DNA of 64,000 nucleotides from Pseudoruegeria sp. HB172150 (GCF_013184805.1 NZ_JAATNG010000007.1:62001-126000), one strand, 5' to 3'; shown: positions 22,507-31,288, counted from the stretch's first letter. Program-made: numbers and translations. Notes: a model not told the origin generated them from the letters alone.

Positions 22507-22538
22507 ATCTCCCCGATTTCTCCATTCAGTCTCCAAGC
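22507..22538 (+). promoter_or_regulatory. Shared upstream element, distant copy before member 10
   Basis: ATCTCCCCGATTTC, spacer, TCTCCAAGC. Here 180 nt separate it from the start codon instead of about 105. Confidence 0.4.
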
Positions 22539-22718
22539 ATCGCGGACAGGTCTACGGGCATGATCAATGGTGTTGGTGGTCGATATGTCCGGCCCGGGTC
22601 GGGACGAACTCAGCCACCAACCCTACCGGATAAAGACCTTTAAGCTTGATAGCCCCAAGCTTTGTCCATGTAGAGATGACCGTCATGAGCGACAACAAAA
22701 ATCTAAGGAGAACTAGAA

Positions 22719-23216
22719 GTGAGAAGTCTTTTGGCGCACGTCATCGCAGCGTCGCTGGCAATCGCACCTGCATCTTCTGCCCTGGCCTATTCTTGTACCG
22801 GCTTAAACTATAATGGAAATACAGAATATACGGACGACAACCTGCAGACCCAGTTTGATCAGATTGACGCGAGCCACACAAGCTCTCCTAGTTTTTGGGT
22901 TCTTAACGACAACTATGTCGCTTTTGGTGGAAAATCGATCAAAGACGTACAGATTCTCCAGTTCTGTGAAAATAACTCGGGAGAGTCATTCATTGTTCGG
23001 GAAGTTCTATCGCACAACATAAGTTATTCAAATGCGGCAAGGATCAAACTCAGGTGGAATGACACCTGCAGGCTGCAGGTGGAAGTGAGATGGAAGACGA
23101 GTGGGGACTACCATCGGATCCATGACGCTTATGACCCTGGCGAGAATAACGGCGTCGCTGTTTTCATAAAGAATAACGGCGATTTCGGGTACAAGGGCGT
23201 GGACGACTGCAGGTAG
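22719..23216 (+). CDS. Array member 10: most divergent exported protein of the array
   Basis: A 165-aa protein with a GTG start preceded by AAGGAG at 8 nt. The signal peptide ends A-L-A near residue 24, then Y-S-C. Related to the array by position, size, signal, upstream element, Y-T-D-D-N-L, F-W-V-L-N, I-K-D-V-Q-I-L, L-Q-V-E-V-R-W-K and a final D-C-R. It has two extra cysteines (L-Q-F-C-E and N-D-T-C-R) in place of the D/E-rich middle, so a second disulfide is possible. The homology is weaker but consistent in order. Confidence 0.75.
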   Translation: MRSLLAHVIAASLAIAPASSALAYSCTGLNYNGNTEYTDDNLQTQFDQIDASHTSSPSFWVLNDNYVAFGGKSIKDVQILQFCENNSGESFIVREVLSHNISYSNAARIKLRWNDTCRLQVEVRWKTSGDYHRIHDAYDPGENNGVAVFIKNNGDFGYKGVDDCR

Positions 23217-23402
23217 CGTGCTTCGGTTTGAGGCGGCCGGCTTCGGATTGTACGTCGACAAAGTCACCGTCTTGACGTCTGTGGCCCATACAGGATGCAG
23301 ACGCGGAAACGTCAACCTTCTCGATATTCCGCCAATGCGTTAGATGCCCATCCTCTCCGTGGAGTCGCCAGAAAGCTCGGGCGGCCCACCTTTGGTATCG
23401 CT

Positions 23403-26159
23403 TTACTTCTCAGTCAGCTTCAGCTCGATGCGCCGGTTCGCGGCCCGAGCCTCGGGAGAGTCGCCCTCTGCAATCGGCTGCCACTCTCCGAACCCGGTGG
23501 CCGCCAGCCGGTCGGGCGGGAAATCCAGCTCGTCGATCATGAACCGCACAACCGACAGCGCCCGTGCCTGGCTCAGCTCCCAGTTATCCGCAAACCGTCC
23601 GCCGCCCCGGATCGGCGCGTTGTCTGTATGCCCGTCGACCCGCAACACCCAGTCGATGGTATCCGGGATCTCGTCCGCAACCTCGCGCAGGATCTCCACG
23701 ACCCGAGCGATCTGTTCCTCGCCGCCTTCCGACAGTTCCGCCTGCCCGACCTCGAACAGCACCTCGGACGAGAACACGAACCGGTCGCCCTCGATCCGGA
23801 CGCCCTCACGCCCCTGCAACAGCGCCACGAGCTGACCGAAGAACTCGGACCGATACAGCTCCAGCTCTTCCTTCTGCTTCTCCAGCTCCTTGCGCAGGGC
23901 CTCTTCGGCATCCGCGCGCCGCTTTTCCTCCTGCGCCGCCCGCGCCAGGGCCGCGTTCAGCTGGCTGCCCAGAGACTCGATCCGCACGTCCGAGGCTTCG
24001 TCGGCCTCCGCTGCGGCATCGAGAAGCGCCTGCAGCGTTCCCAGCTGACGCCGCAGTTCCTCGACCTGCTGGCGCAGCGCCTCGACCTCGCGCCGTCCGT
24101 CTGCAGCCAGCGCCTCGGCATCCTCCAGCTCCGCATTCGCCGTCGCCAGTAATGCCGCCCGCTGCTCCGCCTCAGTCAGCGCCGTCTCCGTGGCCCGTTC
24201 CGCCCGCGCCTGCGCCGCAAGCGCCGCCGCAAGCTGGGACCGCAGCTCATCTTCGTCGGTGCCGCTCGACCCACGCAGCGATTCCAGCTCGGTCTGCGCC
24301 TCTTCCAGCGCCTCGTCCGATTCCTGCTTCGCCGCCAGCGCCGCCATCAGCCGCTCGGTCAGATCCGCCTCGGCATCCCGCGCCGCAGCCAGCAGCGTCA
24401 GCGTCTCCTCGGCTTCCTTGCGCTTCTCCTCCAGCGTCAGCGCCATCGCCGACAGCTCCGCATCCGAATCCTTCAGCCTCTCGCGCAGTGCCTCGGCCGC
24501 TGCCGCCTCCGCCAGCCGCGCCTGCTCCTCCTCGTCCAGCGAGGCTTCCATCCCGGCCAGATCCTCACGCAGCTTCGCCGCCGCCGCCGCCTCGGCCAGC
24601 CGCGCCTGCTCTTCCTCGCTCAGTTCCGCTTCCGCGCCGTCCAGCCGTTCCTGCAATTCCAGCGCGGCGGCCTCCGCCGCCAGCCGTGCGGCCTCTTCGT
24701 TGGACAGCGACGCCTCGGCTTCCTCCATCCGCCGCCGCATGTCCTCCAGCGCCGCCTGCTCCGCCAGCCGCGCCGCATCCGCCTCGCTCATCTGGTTGAT
24801 CATGCTGTCCAGCGACCGCCGCAATTCCTCCGCCGCCGCATCCTGCGCCAGCCGCTCCGCCTCCGTAGTCGACAGCGAGGTTTCCAGCTGTTCTAGACGC
24901 GCCCGCAACGCCTCCGCCGCCGCCTGTTCCGCCAGCTTCGCGGTTTCTTCTTTGGACAGTTCGGTCTGCACCTGATCCAGCCGCGCCTGCAGCACCGCCA
25001 CCGTCGCCGATTCCGCAAGCTTCGCCTGTTCCTCGGTCGTCAGCTCCGCCTGCAGCTCCGCGACCTGCGCCTGCAGCCCCGCGGCCTCGTCCGCCGCCGT
25101 ATCCCGCGCCTCGGTCACCTCGGACAGCTGCGCAAGCAAGGCCGTCAGCCGGTCCGACATATCCGCATTCTCGGTCTCGACCCCCTGCAGATCCGCCAGC
25201 TGCGCCTCTAGCCGCACCAGCCGTTCCGCCAGCGTCTCGTTCTCCGCCACCGCCGTCGTCCGCGCCTCTTCCTCCTCGGCCAGCCGGTCCCGCAGCTCCG
25301 CCAGCAGCGACATCGTGTCGGTCTTTTCCTGCTCCGCGTCGCTCAGGCTCGCGCTCAGCGCCAGGATCCGGTCGCGCAGCGTCGCCGCCTCGTCCTCCGC
25401 CGCCTCCAGCGTTGCCTCGCCCTCGTCCAGCGCCGCCTGCAGCGCCGCCAGACGGTCGTTGAGGTTCGCGTTCTCGTCCTGCGCGCCTTCCAGTTTCGCC
25501 AGCATCTCGGCCAGCGAGGCATCCCGCTCCTCGACCCGCCCGCGCAGGTCGGAAATCAGGGCCTCCAAAGCCTCCCGCCGCGCCGCCGCCAGCCGCGCCG
25601 CCTCCGCCTGCTCGTCGATCTCGTCCCGCGCCTGCGCCAGCGCCAGCTGCAGCGCCTCCTGCTCCGAGATCAGTTCGGCATTCTCGCCCCGAACGGCCTC
25701 CAGATCCGCGGTCAGCGCCACACCCTCGGCCCGCGCCTGATCCCGCTCGGCGATCAGCGACGCCACCTGCTCCTCGAAGGATGCGATCCGCGCGGCACGC
25801 GCCTCCAACTCGTCGGCCTGCTGCGCCGTCTCCGACTGCAGCGCGGCGATCAGCGAAGCCTGCTGCCGCCCCAGTTCCCGCGCCTCGTCCAGCTCGGATC
25901 CAAGCCCGGTAACCTCTTCCTCGAGTTCGAAATTCTTCTGCTGCTCCAGCCCAAGCGCCCGCGACAGGGCATTCAGCTCGTCGGTCAGTTCGTGCAGCTC
26001 GTCTTCCTGTCCGGTGATCGTCTCCTGCAGCACGAACTGCACGACCATGAAGATCGTCAGCACGAACATCAGCACCAGCAACAGGCCCGTCATGGCGTCC
26101 ACGAAGCCGGGCCAGATATTGCCCGACATGCGGTTTACCGATCTCCGGCTAAGGGCCAT
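23403..26159 (-). CDS. MotB/OmpA-like protein with long periplasmic coiled coil
   Basis: A 918-aa protein. Residues about 15-45 (I-W-P-G-F-V-D-A-M-T-G-L-L-L-V-L) form a MotB/TolR-like anchor with the Asp that would line a proton path. Residues about 55-770 are a near-continuous coiled coil rich in E/A/L/R. The last about 130 residues are an OmpA peptidoglycan-binding domain with D-G-H-T-D-N near 855 and S-Q-A-R-A-L-S-V near 875, ending R-R-I-E-L-K-L-T-E-K. It starts 3 bp after the MotA-like gene ends. Probably forms a proton-driven complex with it; the process powered is unknown. Confidence 0.85.
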   Translation of the reverse strand: MALSRRSVNRMSGNIWPGFVDAMTGLLLVLMFVLTIFMVVQFVLQETITGQEDELHELTDELNALSRALGLEQQKNFELEEEVTGLGSELDEARELGRQQASLIAALQSETAQQADELEARAARIASFEEQVASLIAERDQARAEGVALTADLEAVRGENAELISEQEALQLALAQARDEIDEQAEAARLAAARREALEALISDLRGRVEERDASLAEMLAKLEGAQDENANLNDRLAALQAALDEGEATLEAAEDEAATLRDRILALSASLSDAEQEKTDTMSLLAELRDRLAEEEEARTTAVAENETLAERLVRLEAQLADLQGVETENADMSDRLTALLAQLSEVTEARDTAADEAAGLQAQVAELQAELTTEEQAKLAESATVAVLQARLDQVQTELSKEETAKLAEQAAAEALRARLEQLETSLSTTEAERLAQDAAAEELRRSLDSMINQMSEADAARLAEQAALEDMRRRMEEAEASLSNEEAARLAAEAAALELQERLDGAEAELSEEEQARLAEAAAAAKLREDLAGMEASLDEEEQARLAEAAAAEALRERLKDSDAELSAMALTLEEKRKEAEETLTLLAAARDAEADLTERLMAALAAKQESDEALEEAQTELESLRGSSGTDEDELRSQLAAALAAQARAERATETALTEAEQRAALLATANAELEDAEALAADGRREVEALRQQVEELRRQLGTLQALLDAAAEADEASDVRIESLGSQLNAALARAAQEEKRRADAEEALRKELEKQKEELELYRSEFFGQLVALLQGREGVRIEGDRFVFSSEVLFEVGQAELSEGGEEQIARVVEILREVADEIPDTIDWVLRVDGHTDNAPIRGGGRFADNWELSQARALSVVRFMIDELDFPPDRLAATGFGEWQPIAEGDSPEARAANRRIELKLTEK
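24456..25043 (-). repeat. Seven tandem 84-bp (28-residue) coiled-coil repeats
   Basis: Seven units of exactly 28 residues, each of the form L-S/T-x-E-E-x-A-R/K-L-A-x-x-A-A-x-x-x-L-R-x-R-L and a variable end, lie within the MotB-like protein. 28 residues is four heptads, so copy changes would keep the coiled coil in register. Confidence 0.88.
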
Positions 26160-26162
26160 CTA

Positions 26163-27350
26163 TCAGCGCCTCGCTGCCTCTGCTTCTCGGGTCAGGTCCC
26201 GCACCGCCTTGGTCAGCGCCGCAAGATCCGTCCGCAGGTTGCTGGTGGTTTCCTGCCGGCCTGCCGACATCTCCTCCAGTATACGCAGAAGCTGCACGTC
26301 GATCGACCGCAACCGCATCCGGCTTTCCGCGTCGACATTGCCACCGCCGGCCTGCGTTGCCTGCCCCTCCAGAACTTCGATCAGGCGCTCCTGCGCATCC
26401 GCGATCTGGGCCAGCACCTGCGTGTTGGAATCCTCGCGGTCCATCCGCTGCACCATGCGCTCGATGCTGTCGGACAGGTAGCCAAGCCGCTCGTCCACCA
26501 TCGAGCGGCTGACATCGGACTGCACGAACATCTCGCGCATGCCCTCCATCTGCCGGTCCATGTGCTCCAGCACCGCGATGACCGCGTCCTGATCGGTGGA
26601 ACCCTCGCCGTCGCCCGACGAAAAGCCCAGCCGGGTGATCGTCGACAGCCATTCCTCCAGTTCGCGGTAGAACCGGTTCTGCCCGTGCCCGGCGAACAGC
26701 TCCAGCAGCCCGACGACCAGCGACCCGGCAAGCCCCAGCAGAGACGAGGAAAACGCCACGCCCATGCCGCCAAGCTGCGCCTCGAGCCCGGACATCAGAC
26801 GCTCGAAAACCTCGATCCCGGTCTCGCCGCCCTGCGGCGCCAGCGACCGGATGGTTTCCACGACCGCAGGAACCGTCGTCGCCAGACCGTAGAAAGTACC
26901 GAGAAGGCCCAGGAAGATCAGAAGGTTGACGACATACCGCGTAATATCCCGGACTTCATCGATACGCGTTGCGACAGAGTCGAGGATCGACCGGGACGAC
27001 GCCGCGCTGATCTGCATCTGCGAGGCGCGCGATCTCAGCAGAGCGGCGAGAGGCGCCAGCAGCCGCGGCGCATCGCCGGCGCGCACCTCGGGGTCTCCGC
27101 CGGCGAACCCGACGATCCAGCGCACCGAGAAGACAAGCTGAATAAGCTGCCAGAAACAGGCAAGGATACCGAAGACGAAGACTGCAAAGATGAAGCCGTT
27201 CAACCACGGGTTCGCAAGAAACACCGGTTTGACACTGGGAAACGCAACATATGCGCCAGCAGCGACGAGGCCCAGAACAACCAGCATCAATACGATCTGG
27301 CGGATTGGCTGCGAGAAATACGGCTCGGCCTCGCGATCCGATTGGGCCAT
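26163..27350 (-). CDS. MotA/TolQ/ExbB-like proton channel protein
   Basis: A 395-aa inner-membrane protein with four hydrophobic segments: about 18-38, 48-72, 142-168 and 200-225. The third and fourth contain L-I-F-L-G-L-L-G-T-F-Y-G-L and M-G-V-A-F-S-S-S-L-L-G-L, the MotA/ExbB signature region. The C-terminal about 150 residues are helical and charged. First gene of a pair with the OmpA-like protein. Resembles TolQ/ExbB and ZorA-type stators rather than flagellar MotA, since no flagellar genes are nearby. Confidence 0.82.
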   Translation of the reverse strand: MAQSDREAEPYFSQPIRQIVLMLVVLGLVAAGAYVAFPSVKPVFLANPWLNGFIFAVFVFGILACFWQLIQLVFSVRWIVGFAGGDPEVRAGDAPRLLAPLAALLRSRASQMQISAASSRSILDSVATRIDEVRDITRYVVNLLIFLGLLGTFYGLATTVPAVVETIRSLAPQGGETGIEVFERLMSGLEAQLGGMGVAFSSSLLGLAGSLVVGLLELFAGHGQNRFYRELEEWLSTITRLGFSSGDGEGSTDQDAVIAVLEHMDRQMEGMREMFVQSDVSRSMVDERLGYLSDSIERMVQRMDREDSNTQVLAQIADAQERLIEVLEGQATQAGGGNVDAESRMRLRSIDVQLLRILEEMSAGRQETTSNLRTDLAALTKAVRDLTREAEAARR

Positions 27351-27424
27351 CAGCGGCTATCCTGGAATAAGCAAATTTGCGCCGAGAATATGGGGGAATG
27401 CTGCAAGTGCCAACACCTGCCGTT

Positions 27425-27991
27425 TTACCCTCGCAATTCGGTCAACTGGCGTACCCTTTCTGCCAGCCAGCGCAGATCGTCGTCCTCAATCCCCAACTCG
27501 TCCAGATGGCTCTGCGTGTTGTACAGATATTCGGTGTTCGGCCCGCGCCCGCCCACGGCATGGGCGATGACATCCGCCTGTTTCTCCAGCGGCAGCCCAC
27601 CGCAATACTGGACATGTTCGGTATCCACGACATAGGCCACCGCCCGAACGTCGCGCCCGTCCGCAAGTTCCAGCGTGACCCAGGTCTCCAGATAGGCGGA
27701 AGAGATCAGTTCACGCTCCCGCAGATAGGCGAGCGTCGCCTCCTCCTGCTCCGGCGCCACGGCGAATCCCAGGCCGCGGCAATGTGCGTCCTCATGGGGA
27801 TCGAGGGCGAGCACCAGACCCGGATTTTCCTCGGTGCCGCGATGATGAATCGACCACATGCAGAAGGTACGGGCATAGCCGGGCAGACTGGCAAGTACCC
27901 GTTCTTCATAGGCAAAGCCCGGATTCCACATCAACGAGCCATAGCCGAAAACCCAAAGCATTTCCTGCGCGTTGTGTCTGGTGTCTGTCAT
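27425..27991 (-). CDS. Gamma-glutamylcyclotransferase, ChaC type
   Basis: A 188-aa enzyme of the family that cleaves glutathione to 5-oxoproline and Cys-Gly. The opening W-V-F-G-Y-G-S-L-M-W-N-P-G-F near residue 13 is the substrate-binding loop. Y-L-E-T-W-V near residue 99 contains the catalytic-type glutamate region, and Y-C-G-G-L-P-L near residue 129 is also family-typical. Divergent from the DUF2125 gene. Confidence 0.85.
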   Translation of the reverse strand: MTDTRHNAQEMLWVFGYGSLMWNPGFAYEERVLASLPGYARTFCMWSIHHRGTEENPGLVLALDPHEDAHCRGLGFAVAPEQEEATLAYLRERELISSAYLETWVTLELADGRDVRAVAYVVDTEHVQYCGGLPLEKQADVIAHAVGGRGPNTEYLYNTQSHLDELGIEDDDLRWLAERVRQLTELRG

Positions 27992-28037
27992 CCGGACCCT
28001 CTAAACACGCTGCGGGGACAGGGTCAAAGGGGAAGAC

Positions 28038-28832
28038 ATGCGATTTCTGATCGCAGCGATTCTGCTCGCCTCCTCACTGTGGGCTGGGTACTGGTGGTTC
28101 GGTTCGGGGAAGGAGGAAGACGGCATTCGCGCCTGGTTCGACCGGCACGACTACGCACGCTATGGCGCGGTCAGCATCGCCGGATTCCCGAACCGTTTCG
28201 ACAGCCACATCACCGAACCGGAAATTACCGGGCCGAATGGCGGGTTTGCCTGGTCGGCGCCGTTCCTTGACCTGCTGCGGATGTCCTACCAACCCGGGCA
28301 CTACATTCTCGTATTCGCCGACATGCAAAAGCTCACGCTCGGCGGCCAGACCATCGGCATCGAAACGACGGACGCCGACGCCAGCGCGGTATTCAAACGC
28401 GATGGCAGCCTGGACCGCTCGTCCTTCGTGCTGCAGGGCGTGGGCCTGATGGGGCCGAACTGGACGGCGAACTGCGAGCTTTTGCATTTCGCCAGCGAAA
28501 GCAATGGCGACGGCAGTCACACGATCTGGCTCCAGGCGGCGAACCTGCACCGCACGGATGGGACGGTGCCACCCGTCAACGTCACGATCCGGGCCACCGG
28601 CCAGGTCGCGCTGAACGAACGGGGGGAACTGACCGGAGAACTGACCCTGACGGCCCCGGACATGACAGCCGCGCTGCAACTGGCAACGGATTTCGGCTGG
28701 CTGCCTGCGTCCACGGCAAACGAACTTGCACTGGCAACCGGGGATCTGGTGCTCAAATTCGAGGCGGGAGAGGTGACCATCGGCAACCGCCCCCTGAACC
28801 GCGCGCCGCAATTGCCGCTCTTGTTCGAATAG
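28038..28832 (+). CDS. DUF2125 family periplasmic protein
   Basis: A 264-aa protein with an N-terminal hydrophobic segment (residues 2-22) serving as signal or anchor. Family features are G-F-P-N-R-F-D near residue 53, W-S-A-P-F-L-D-L-L-R-M-S-Y-Q-P near 73, and a beta-rich body. Function of the family is unknown. Two longer proteins with DUF2125-like character lie 1 kb further on. Confidence 0.75.
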   Translation: MRFLIAAILLASSLWAGYWWFGSGKEEDGIRAWFDRHDYARYGAVSIAGFPNRFDSHITEPEITGPNGGFAWSAPFLDLLRMSYQPGHYILVFADMQKLTLGGQTIGIETTDADASAVFKRDGSLDRSSFVLQGVGLMGPNWTANCELLHFASESNGDGSHTIWLQAANLHRTDGTVPPVNVTIRATGQVALNERGELTGELTLTAPDMTAALQLATDFGWLPASTANELALATGDLVLKFEAGEVTIGNRPLNRAPQLPLLFE

Positions 28833-28870
28833 GCGTTCGCAGCCGGTTCGCTCCATCATCCAGTCCAAAA

Positions 28871-28902
28871 GAAAAACGCGCCGCTGGATGCGGCGCGTTA
28901 TC
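28871..28902 (-). terminator. Rho-independent terminator of the peroxiredoxin gene
   Basis: AACGCGCCGC / GCGGCGCGTT with a 5-nt loop. The T run (TTTTTCTTTT) follows only on the minus strand, about 20 bp after the peroxiredoxin stop. Confidence 0.85.
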
Positions 28903-28919
28903 GGGATCGAATGCGGAAC

Positions 28920-29573
28920 TCAGGCTTTCAGCTTGGTCTTCCGCAGATACGGCAGCACCGTCTCGAACTCGCCGAACTTGGTCTTCGCTTCCTCGTCCGA
29001 CACGGCGGTCGGGATGATCACATCCTGCCCCACGTTCCAGTCGGCGGGCGTGGCCACACCGGCTTTCACGGTGGTCTGCAACGCATCCAGCGCCCGCACC
29101 ACCTCGGCAAAGTTCCGGCCCACCGTCATCGGATAGGTCATCGACAGCTTCAGCTTCTTGTCCGGCCCGATGATGAAGACCGACCGCACCGTCTGGCTGT
29201 CCGCCGGCGTCGGATTGTCGGGCAGGTAATACTCCGCTGGCAGCATGTCGAACGCCTTCGACACCGCCAGATCGGTATCCGCGATGATCGGGAACCCGAC
29301 ACCGGCGCCACCGGCCGTCTCGATATCCTTGATCCAGCCCTTGTGATCCTCGACGCCGTCAACCGACACGCCGATCACCTTGGTGCCACGCTTGGCCCAT
29401 TCATCGGCCAGCCGCGCCACCGCACCGAACTCGGTGGTGCAGACCGGCGTGTAATCCTTCGGGTGCGAGAACAGGATCGCCCAGCTGTCGCCGATCCAGT
29501 CGTGAAACTTGATGGTTCCCTGGCTCGTTTCGGCGGTGAAGTCCGGAACAGTCTCGTTGATACGCAAAGCCAT
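28920..29573 (-). CDS. 1-Cys peroxiredoxin (Prx6 type)
   Basis: A 217-aa thiol peroxidase reducing hydrogen and organic peroxides. The peroxidatic cysteine lies in H-P-K-D-Y-T-P-V-C-T-T-E near residue 45. R-S-V-F-I-I-G-P near residue 130 carries the conserved arginine. The long C-terminal domain (T-P-A-D-W-N-V-G-Q-D-V-I-I-P near 175) is specific to Prx6. No resolving cysteine is seen. Confidence 0.93.
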   Translation of the reverse strand: MALRINETVPDFTAETSQGTIKFHDWIGDSWAILFSHPKDYTPVCTTEFGAVARLADEWAKRGTKVIGVSVDGVEDHKGWIKDIETAGGAGVGFPIIADTDLAVSKAFDMLPAEYYLPDNPTPADSQTVRSVFIIGPDKKLKLSMTYPMTVGRNFAEVVRALDALQTTVKAGVATPADWNVGQDVIIPTAVSDEEAKTKFGEFETVLPYLRKTKLKA

Positions 29574-29696
29574 GACATCTCCCTCTTCGTGAACCCCAGA
29601 CCGGGGTGAATAGCCGCGGCGGGCAAAACTGCCCGCCTCTCCCTAGATGCTGTCGGCACACGGCGGTGACAAGTCGGTCACATGGCCGCAATGCAC

Positions 29697-31238
29697 TCAG
29701 CGCAAGCGCTGGCCGTTCGCCGTGACCTGCCCGGTCTCGCCATCCACCACGATCTCCGAGCGGAACTCGTCCTCGCCCACGGACCGCGCGAAACCGCCCA
29801 GCATCATCCGGAACCCCATCGCCTGATCCTCCGGCAACAGCCCCATCTCGACCAGCTTGTCGACCAGCGCCATCACGCCCGTCAAAGCCACCTCGACGCT
29901 GCCATCCGGCGCCGGCATGCCGTCGAAGGTCTCAAGATCGTCATTGTCGAAGGTGAACGACCCCTGCGCCGACACCTCGGCGCCCAGCGCCTTGAGGAAG
30001 ACCTGGCGCAGGTCCGCCGTATGCAGTTCCAGCGGCATCTCGTTCGGACCCATCGCTTCCAGCGCGGCGAAGTCCACAAGGTCGACCAGCATCTTCACCC
30101 CGGCAGACACATCGATCTCCAGCGCCGCCGGATCACGCGGAAGCTGCTCCTGCGGATCCAGCATCGCCCACAATCCCGGGTCGACCTCCAGCCCGTCGAC
30201 CATCATCTTCAGCACGCCGTCCTGAACCGCATCCTCCGCCAGCAGCGGCATCGCGAACTCGGCCTCTACATGCTCCATCCCGAACGCGATCGGAAACGGC
30301 ATCATCATCGGCTGCTCGACCGAAATCGCATAGCTGTCGACGGTGCCGCTGGCGCGCAGCCCGGCGGCATCCAGCGTCAGATCCTGCACAAGCGGCCCGA
30401 TCTCGAAGACCTGCCGCATGAACACCTCGTCCCCGACCCGTGTCGTCTGGTCAGAGCTTTGACCCGCGCCTTCTGCCTTGAAATTCACCAGCATCCCGGC
30501 CCGCAGCGCATCGCCCAGCGCCAGCAGCGACACCCCGTCTGACGGCAGCTCGATCTCACCCTCGGCGGTCATCTCGCCATAGGTCGCAGTCATGTCGGTC
30601 GTCACGCTTTCGTCGTCCGGCCCGGAAATGCTGTAGGACACGTCCATGGCGCCTTCGCCGAACGATCCGTTCGTCTCCAGCCGGAACATGTCTCCCTCGA
30701 TATAGCGATAGGTGCCCACCATATCGGCAATCTCGAAGGTCCCGGACATGTCGAACGTCCCGGCCTCCTCGCTCAGCGCTTCATCCAGCTCGATACCATC
30801 GTAGCTGATGACAATCCCGCCGATTTCGTAGTCGTAGGACACGTTCCCGGGCTCGCCCGAGGCGGTGTTGCTGTAGCCGTCCATCACGTAGGACATGCGC
30901 AGCGTGCCGCTGCCTTCCCCGGTGATATCGGCCGACATGGCGATTTCCTGCTCCGCCGGTCCGCCCATGCTCACTGTCCCGTCGCCATTGTCGGTCAGCG
31001 TCATGTCCCCGGCCGCAATTTCCGCGCTGCCGGAGCCAAGCGGCAGCTGGAAAACGATCCGCATGTCAGACACTGAAAGGACGTCGCCGTCGCGGGCCAC
31101 GTCGGCGCTCATCTCGCCACCCAGTGCGGCTGCGGCAGCCTGAAGGTTGCTCCAGACGTCCTCCGGCGTGACATCTGCAAGGGCAGGCAAGGGCGCCAGA
31201 AGCGCAAAGGTAGAAACAGAAATCAGGGGGGCACGCAT
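29697..31238 (-). CDS. DUF2125-like periplasmic protein, paralogue 1
   Basis: A 513-aa protein with a signal peptide ending A-L-A-D-V near residue 22. Beta-rich, acidic. The C-terminal half shares with the next gene F-D-x-D-N-L-E-T-F-D-G-M-P-A-P, M-G-L-L-P-E-D-Q-A-M-G and a final G-x-V-T-A-N-G-Q-R-L-R. The pair is a tandem duplication. Role unknown; an outer-envelope protein is plausible. Same strand as paralogue 2 with a 72-bp gap holding a hairpin. Confidence 0.7.
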   Translation of the reverse strand: MRAPLISVSTFALLAPLPALADVTPEDVWSNLQAAAAALGGEMSADVARDGDVLSVSDMRIVFQLPLGSGSAEIAAGDMTLTDNGDGTVSMGGPAEQEIAMSADITGEGSGTLRMSYVMDGYSNTASGEPGNVSYDYEIGGIVISYDGIELDEALSEEAGTFDMSGTFEIADMVGTYRYIEGDMFRLETNGSFGEGAMDVSYSISGPDDESVTTDMTATYGEMTAEGEIELPSDGVSLLALGDALRAGMLVNFKAEGAGQSSDQTTRVGDEVFMRQVFEIGPLVQDLTLDAAGLRASGTVDSYAISVEQPMMMPFPIAFGMEHVEAEFAMPLLAEDAVQDGVLKMMVDGLEVDPGLWAMLDPQEQLPRDPAALEIDVSAGVKMLVDLVDFAALEAMGPNEMPLELHTADLRQVFLKALGAEVSAQGSFTFDNDDLETFDGMPAPDGSVEVALTGVMALVDKLVEMGLLPEDQAMGFRMMLGGFARSVGEDEFRSEIVVDGETGQVTANGQRLR

Positions 31239-31262
31239 CTATGAGTCTCCTTCAAAGCAAAT

Positions 31263-31288
31263 GTGCCGCCACGATATCGCGGCGGCAC
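31263..31288 (-). terminator. Hairpin between the two DUF2125-like paralogues
   Basis: GTGCCGCC / GGCGGCAC, 10-nt loop. On the minus strand it is followed by ATTTGCTTT. It may attenuate or stabilise rather than terminate. Confidence 0.4.

Noticed and set aside
13733-23216. Array proteins as lipoproteins
   Set aside because: The cysteine lies at +3 or later after the likely Ala-x-Ala cleavage, not at +1 after a lipobox.
13349-23402. Prophage, integrative element or transposon
   Set aside because: No integrase, transposase, tRNA attachment site or terminal repeats seen; tandem duplication explains the structure.
24456-25043. CRISPR or satellite-like repeat
   Set aside because: The 84-bp periodicity is protein-coding and heptad-based; units are not identical at DNA level and there are no spacers.
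23403-27350. Zorya-type anti-phage system (ZorA/ZorB-like pair)
   Set aside because: Membrane topology and OmpA domain are similar, but there is no ZorC/D/E-type gene beside it and the long coiled coil is in the OmpA-like protein, not the channel protein.
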